DNA of 35,249 nt, taken from Halarsenatibacter sp964462585 (lineage in GTDB: Bacteria > Bacillota > Halanaerobiia > Halanaerobiales > Halarsenatibacteraceae). A program made the position numbers and the translations under genes. Below the pieces are notes generated by a model. It did not search any database. It was given only the letters and a program-made list of their open reading frames with translations, and had not been told where the DNA came from. This document shows, piece after piece, positions 31,858 through 35,249 of this stretch. Location of the stretch: positions 1 through 35,249 of the forward strand of contig CAYXAK010000011.1 in assembly GCA_964462585.1 (NCBI GenBank), given 5' to 3'. Each line of letters starts with the position of its first letter. Positions within the stretch are counted from its first letter, which is position 1.

Positions 31858-31919
31858 GTTCTGAGCTGCAGCAGTATCTGCTGGTATTTTATCAAGTACA
31901 GCCAGGAAGGAGATTGATA

Positions 31920-33116
31920 ATGAATAATAAGATCAGGGTCAATAATGTATCGAAAATTTTCGGTGATAATCCTGAAGAAGCTTTCCCTCTGCTGGAAGAG
32001 GGGTTGGATAAGGATGAGGTGCTGGAGAAAACAGGAAATACTGTAGGAGTATATGATGTAAGTTTTGAGGTTGAGGAGGGCGAAATTTTCGTCCTCATGG
32101 GACTTTCCGGCAGCGGCAAGTCAACTCTTCTGCGGTGTATAAATAGAATTGTAGAGCCCACCCGCGGTGAGATAATTGTCGATGATCAGAACGTGATGGA
32201 CCTGGAAAAGAGTGAACTACGCCAGTACCGTCAGGAAAATTTCGGCATGGTCTTTCAGAACTTCGCCCTGTTCCCCTTCAGAACAATTATGGAAAATACC
32301 GAGTTCGGTCTGGAAGTTCAGGGAGTTCCCAAATCTGAAAGAAGGGAGAAGGCCCAGGAAGCTCTTGATATGGTCGGCCTTTCCGGCTATGAGGATCAGT
32401 ATCCCGATCAGCTCAGCGGAGGTATGCAGCAGCGCGTGGGGCTGGCCCGTGCTCTGGCGGTGGATACTGACATTATGCTGATGGATGAGCCTTTCAGTGC
32501 TCTGGATCCGCTGATCAAGAAGGACATGCAGGATCAGCTGCTGGAGCTCTATGAGGAAATAGAGAGAACGATCGTATTCATAACCCACGATCTGGATGAG
32601 GCTCTTAAGCTGGGTGATAGAATTGCAATCATGAAAGATGGCAAGATCGTGCAGCTGGGTGATCATGAGGAGATACTCAATGAAGCCAAGACACAGTATG
32701 TGGCGGATTTTGTCGAGGATGTCAACAGATCAAGGGTTCTCACCGCTGAGGATATCATGGCCAGACCCGCTGCACTCCTGTATCACAATCAGGGACCCAG
32801 AACAGCCCTGCACAAAATGAACAAGGAGGGGCTGACGAGTATCTTCGTTGTGGATGGGGATAAAAAGTATATGGGCATATTACAGATAGATCAGGTGCAG
32901 GAGATGCTGGAAGAGGGCAGTGAGGATGTCACCCAGAAGCTGACCGAGCGTGAGCCCGCTGATCCCGGAGAGAATGTCGATGATCTCTTTGCCCGGGTGG
33001 CGGAAAACAGCCTGCCCCTGCCGGTCGTCAATGAGGAAGATAAACTGCTCGGTGTCGTGGTCAAGACCAATGTGATAGCCAATCTCGATGCTTCCACTGA
33101 AGTTGTGGAGGAATAA
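31920..33116 (+). CDS. proV: Glycine betaine/proline ABC transporter ATPase (ProV/OpuAA type) with CBS domains
   Basis: A 398-residue ATPase. Walker A GLSGSGKS (61-68), Q-loop MVFQNFALFP (110-119), signature LSGGMQQRVGLARAL (165-179), Walker B IMLMDEP (185-191) and THDLDEAL are all present. The N-terminal extension before the Walker A (about 15-42) and the two C-terminal CBS repeats (about 270-398) are features of the ProV/OpuAA branch. In OpuA the CBS pair senses ionic strength and gates transport. The ATG at 31920 follows AGGAAGGAG; TTG at 31914 would be too close to that site. It energises uptake with the downstream binding protein and permease. Confidence 0.94.
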   Translation: MNNKIRVNNVSKIFGDNPEEAFPLLEEGLDKDEVLEKTGNTVGVYDVSFEVEEGEIFVLMGLSGSGKSTLLRCINRIVEPTRGEIIVDDQNVMDLEKSELRQYRQENFGMVFQNFALFPFRTIMENTEFGLEVQGVPKSERREKAQEALDMVGLSGYEDQYPDQLSGGMQQRVGLARALAVDTDIMLMDEPFSALDPLIKKDMQDQLLELYEEIERTIVFITHDLDEALKLGDRIAIMKDGKIVQLGDHEEILNEAKTQYVADFVEDVNRSRVLTAEDIMARPAALLYHNQGPRTALHKMNKEGLTSIFVVDGDKKYMGILQIDQVQEMLEEGSEDVTQKLTEREPADPGENVDDLFARVAENSLPLPVVNEEDKLLGVVVKTNVIANLDASTEVVEE

Positions 33117-33176
33117 GGTACTGTATAGCTGCATAAATTCGTAGATCAATAACTATATTCCCAGGAGGGATATATC

Positions 33177-34124
33177 GTGCTAAAGACTAAAGCAATCACA
33201 TTTGTCATAGTGACAGCTCTGGTTTTTTCAGCAGCCTTTGTCGGTTTTAATGCAGAGCCCGCCGAAGCTGACGAAGTCGTAAACTTCGGTTATGTGGAAT
33301 GGCCTGGAGTGACCGTTAAAACGGAGGTGGCGCGCACTATTCTGCATGAGCTGGGTTATGAGACAGAGATGGACAGCTACATGCAGGAGGTTCTCTTCCA
33401 GGGCATGAGCCGCGGCGATGTGGACCTGTTCATGGGTGTCTGGCTGCCCACAATGGAAGTCACCTATCGCGAACACGAGGAAGCAGGTGACGTCGAGCCC
33501 ATAGCGACAAATCTGGAAGAAGCTCTCTATTCAACCTATGTAACCGAGGATGCCTATGAAGCCGGTGTGCAGTCCATGGCCGATCTGCACGAATATGGCG
33601 AAGAATTCGGATACGAGATTTACGGCCTGGAGCCCGGCAATGATGGCAATATAATCATCCAGGATGCTATAGAGGACAGCACCTATAATCTCGATGACTG
33701 GGAGCTTGTTGCCAGCAGTGAGGCAGGTATGCTGGCCGAGGTCGAGAGAGCAGACCAGAGAGACGAATGGATAGCATTCAACGGCTGGGAGCCCCACTGG
33801 ATGAATCTGGCCTATGATATCAAGCCCCTTGAAGACCCCGAGAACATCTGGGGTGAATCCGATGAGGTTCTGACCGCTCAGCGTACGGGCTTCGATGAGG
33901 AGATGCCGAATGTTCATAGACTCATGTCCCAGATAAAAGTTGAAACTGAATGGCAGGATGAATGGATATATGAGTATGGTTATGAAGAGAGAGAGCCCGC
34001 TGATGTTGCTCGTGAGTGGGTATCCGAAAATCTTGATGTCGTAGAAGACTGGGTAGAAGGTGTCTACACCGCTGATGGTGAAACTCCAGCATTTGAAGCA
34101 CTGCAGGAGAGCCTGGCTAACTAA
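33177..34124 (+). CDS. proX: Glycine betaine-type substrate-binding protein (ProX/OpuAC)
   Basis: A 315-residue periplasmic receptor. Residues 5-24 are hydrophobic, with a probable signal peptidase I site after AEA near residue 31; there is no lipobox. The mature chain begins VNFGYVEWPGVTVKTEVARTILHELGY and contains a DLFMGVWLPTM segment, a GLEPGNDGN turn and FNGWEPHWMN, all typical of ProX/OpuAC-type receptors that bind the trimethylammonium head with an aromatic cage. It is extremely acidic. GTG start with AGGAGGG upstream. Followed by a strong hairpin before the permease gene. Confidence 0.94.
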   Translation: MLKTKAITFVIVTALVFSAAFVGFNAEPAEADEVVNFGYVEWPGVTVKTEVARTILHELGYETEMDSYMQEVLFQGMSRGDVDLFMGVWLPTMEVTYREHEEAGDVEPIATNLEEALYSTYVTEDAYEAGVQSMADLHEYGEEFGYEIYGLEPGNDGNIIIQDAIEDSTYNLDDWELVASSEAGMLAEVERADQRDEWIAFNGWEPHWMNLAYDIKPLEDPENIWGESDEVLTAQRTGFDEEMPNVHRLMSQIKVETEWQDEWIYEYGYEEREPADVAREWVSENLDVVEDWVEGVYTADGETPAFEALQESLAN

Positions 34125-34136
34125 AATCTGGTATAA

Positions 34137-34180
34137 AAGCAGTGAAGGCGTTTATGCGCCTTCACTGCTTCATCTCTTTT
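34137..34180 (+). terminator. Intra-operon terminator between proX and proW
   Basis: A perfect 14-base stem (34137-34150 with 34157-34170) with a 6-base loop, followed by a T-rich stretch (CATCTCTTTTT). It lies 12 bases after the binding-protein stop and should cut transcription of the permease gene relative to the receptor. Confidence 0.88.
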
Positions 34181-34272
34181 TGTTTTTCTGTGGCAGTGAA
34201 ATTAATTTCTTTAATATAAATCGAGTAGATTGAATTTTTTATTTCAGGCAAGCTGAAAAAGGAGGATGTTTT

Positions 34273-35127
34273 ATGAACTTACTGGAGTCACTGCAGGAGT
34301 TTTTGACAGTGGGGGTTCCTCTGGGAGACTGGATAGAAGCAGTGGTGGATTTTCTCATAATTAATTTCAGCGGTCCACTTGATGCTTTCTCCAACTTTGT
34401 CGGTACGATGATCGGAAGTTTTGAGAGTTTTCTCTTTATGGTCCCTCCTCTAATTCTGATAGCAGTTCTGGCTGTGATCGCCTGGAAGTTGAGGGGCAAA
34501 TCTCTGGCTTTATTTGTGGTGCTGGGACTGCTCCTGGTACTGAATATGGGCATCTGGGAGGAGCTCATAGTTACCATCGCTTCCATTCTGACTTCGGTCA
34601 TAATAGCTCTTGCTCTCGGCATTCCCATGGGTATAATCAAGGCTCACAGCAGAATATTTCACTTCATCTCCCGTCCCATACTTGATCTGATGCAGACAAT
34701 ACCGCCCTTTGTCTACCTGATACCGGCTCTGATGTTCTTCGGCCTGGGCAATGTTCCGGGTGTTATAGCGACTGTTGTATTTGCCATAGCACCTCCCATC
34801 AGACTGACATATCTGGGCATTATACAGGTCGATGAAGAGCTGAAAGAGGCCGGTCAGGCCTTCGGCTGCAACTGGTGGCAGATGCTGACAAAGGTCGAGC
34901 TGCCCGGCGCCCTGCCTTCAATAATGATGGGTGTTAATCAGTGTATCATGCTCTCCCTGTCGATGGTAGTTATCGCTGCCATGATCGGAGCAGGAGGACT
35001 GGGGGAACCGGTTCTGCGTTCACTCTCGGTTGTCGATATAGGCATGGGATTTGAGGCCGGACTGGGAGTCGTTATTCTGGCCATAATTCTGGATAGGATG
35101 TTCAGGGTCGATCAGCAAAATCAATAG
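34273..35127 (+). CDS. proW: Glycine betaine-type ABC transporter permease (ProW/OpuAB)
   Basis: A 284-residue permease with an N-terminal hydrophilic/amphipathic region (about 1-55) and about six to seven helices. The PQTIP-type segment is MQTIPPFVYLIPALMFFGLGNVPGV, and the coupling loop includes EAGQAFGCNWWQMLTKVELPGALPSIMMG, with IAAMIGAGGLGEPVLRSLS near the C-terminus. These are typical of ProW/OpuAB, which forms a homodimeric pore. AAAAGGAGG lies just before the ATG. It comes after the binding protein instead of before it, unlike E. coli proVWX. Confidence 0.94.
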   Translation: MNLLESLQEFLTVGVPLGDWIEAVVDFLIINFSGPLDAFSNFVGTMIGSFESFLFMVPPLILIAVLAVIAWKLRGKSLALFVVLGLLLVLNMGIWEELIVTIASILTSVIIALALGIPMGIIKAHSRIFHFISRPILDLMQTIPPFVYLIPALMFFGLGNVPGVIATVVFAIAPPIRLTYLGIIQVDEELKEAGQAFGCNWWQMLTKVELPGALPSIMMGVNQCIMLSLSMVVIAAMIGAGGLGEPVLRSLSVVDIGMGFEAGLGVVILAIILDRMFRVDQQNQ

Positions 35128-35160
35128 ATCGTAAAGATAAATAAAATATTTCGATCACCG

Positions 35161-35192
35161 CCAGCCTTGTATTATCAGGCTGGTTTTATTTT
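35161..35192 (+). terminator. Terminator of the ProU-type operon
   Basis: Arms 35161-35167 and 35177-35183 (CCAGCCT with AGGCTGG) pair perfectly around a 9-base loop, followed by TTTTATTTTTT. Nothing further is recognised to the window end. Confidence 0.9.
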
Positions 35193-35249
35193 TTGTAAAG
35201 GAATTTGATCTTCTTTATAGAATAATACTTCTTGGTAGACCTTATATGA

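Larger units (their letters stand above)
31618..31919 (+). other. Gene-free leader region with promoter and attenuator-like hairpin
   Basis: No open frame of note. It holds a consensus-like promoter (31729-31757) and a terminator-like hairpin (31809-31857) upstream of the ProU-type operon, which are listed separately. Confidence 0.7.

Noticed and set aside
1..35249. CRISPR array, insertion sequence, integrase or phage genes
   Set aside because: No direct repeat-spacer pattern, transposase-like frame, terminal inverted repeats or phage structural genes were seen.

Overview
The window looks like chromosome of a halophilic, fermentative, diderm Firmicute, most like the Halanaerobiales. This is inferred from four things: strong purine-rich ribosome binding sites with frequent TTG/GTG starts; Firmicute-type families (UPF0340/YwlG, LiaF-like, FmdB-type zinc ribbon, GPH symporter); very acidic proteins; and ABC/TRAP binding proteins with a cleavable signal peptide but no lipobox, as expected where there is a true periplasm. 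No phage, IS element, CRISPR array or rRNA was seen.

Region 1 (1-5174): an MFS carrier with its own terminator, then a fused DctQM TRAP permease, its TAXI-type binding protein and a DUF1850 lipoprotein. Region 2 (5204-10551): a corrinoid carrier protein, an MttB-family methyltransferase, a tiny membrane protein, a second MttB paralogue and a GltS-like sodium symporter. Both MttB paralogues read through without an amber codon, so they are of the non-pyrrolysine class typified by glycine betaine methyltransferase. Region 3 (10552-16957): a four-gene OpuC-type ABC importer for quaternary amines (permease, ATPase with CBS domains, permease, binding protein), a GatA-like amidase and a convergent hybrid PucR/AraC regulator.

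Region 4 (17127-25468): a MOP-like multi-spanning membrane protein; an operon of a FolT-like S component, DUF1638, P1 peptidase and TrmO; LiaF-like plus GPH symporter; a cold-shock protein; a SAM methyltransferase; and two small zinc-binding proteins. Region 5 (25499-31617): an AbiTii-domain protein, a CDF-like transporter, tRNA-His, UPF0340, a rhomboid protease, a membrane-anchored alpha/beta hydrolase, FxsA, a UppP-like phosphatase and inorganic pyrophosphatase. Region 6 (31729-35195): a second quaternary-amine ABC importer (ProU/OpuA type) in the order ATPase, binding protein, permease. It has a terminator-like hairpin in its leader and another between binding protein and permease.

Taken together, regions 1-3 and 6 suggest a quaternary-amine island: importers bring in glycine betaine or relatives, either for osmoprotection or for demethylation by the MttB paralogues onto the corrinoid protein. 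The methyltransferase that would move the methyl group to tetrahydrofolate and the RamA-type reactivase are not in the window. The substrate assignments are inference.
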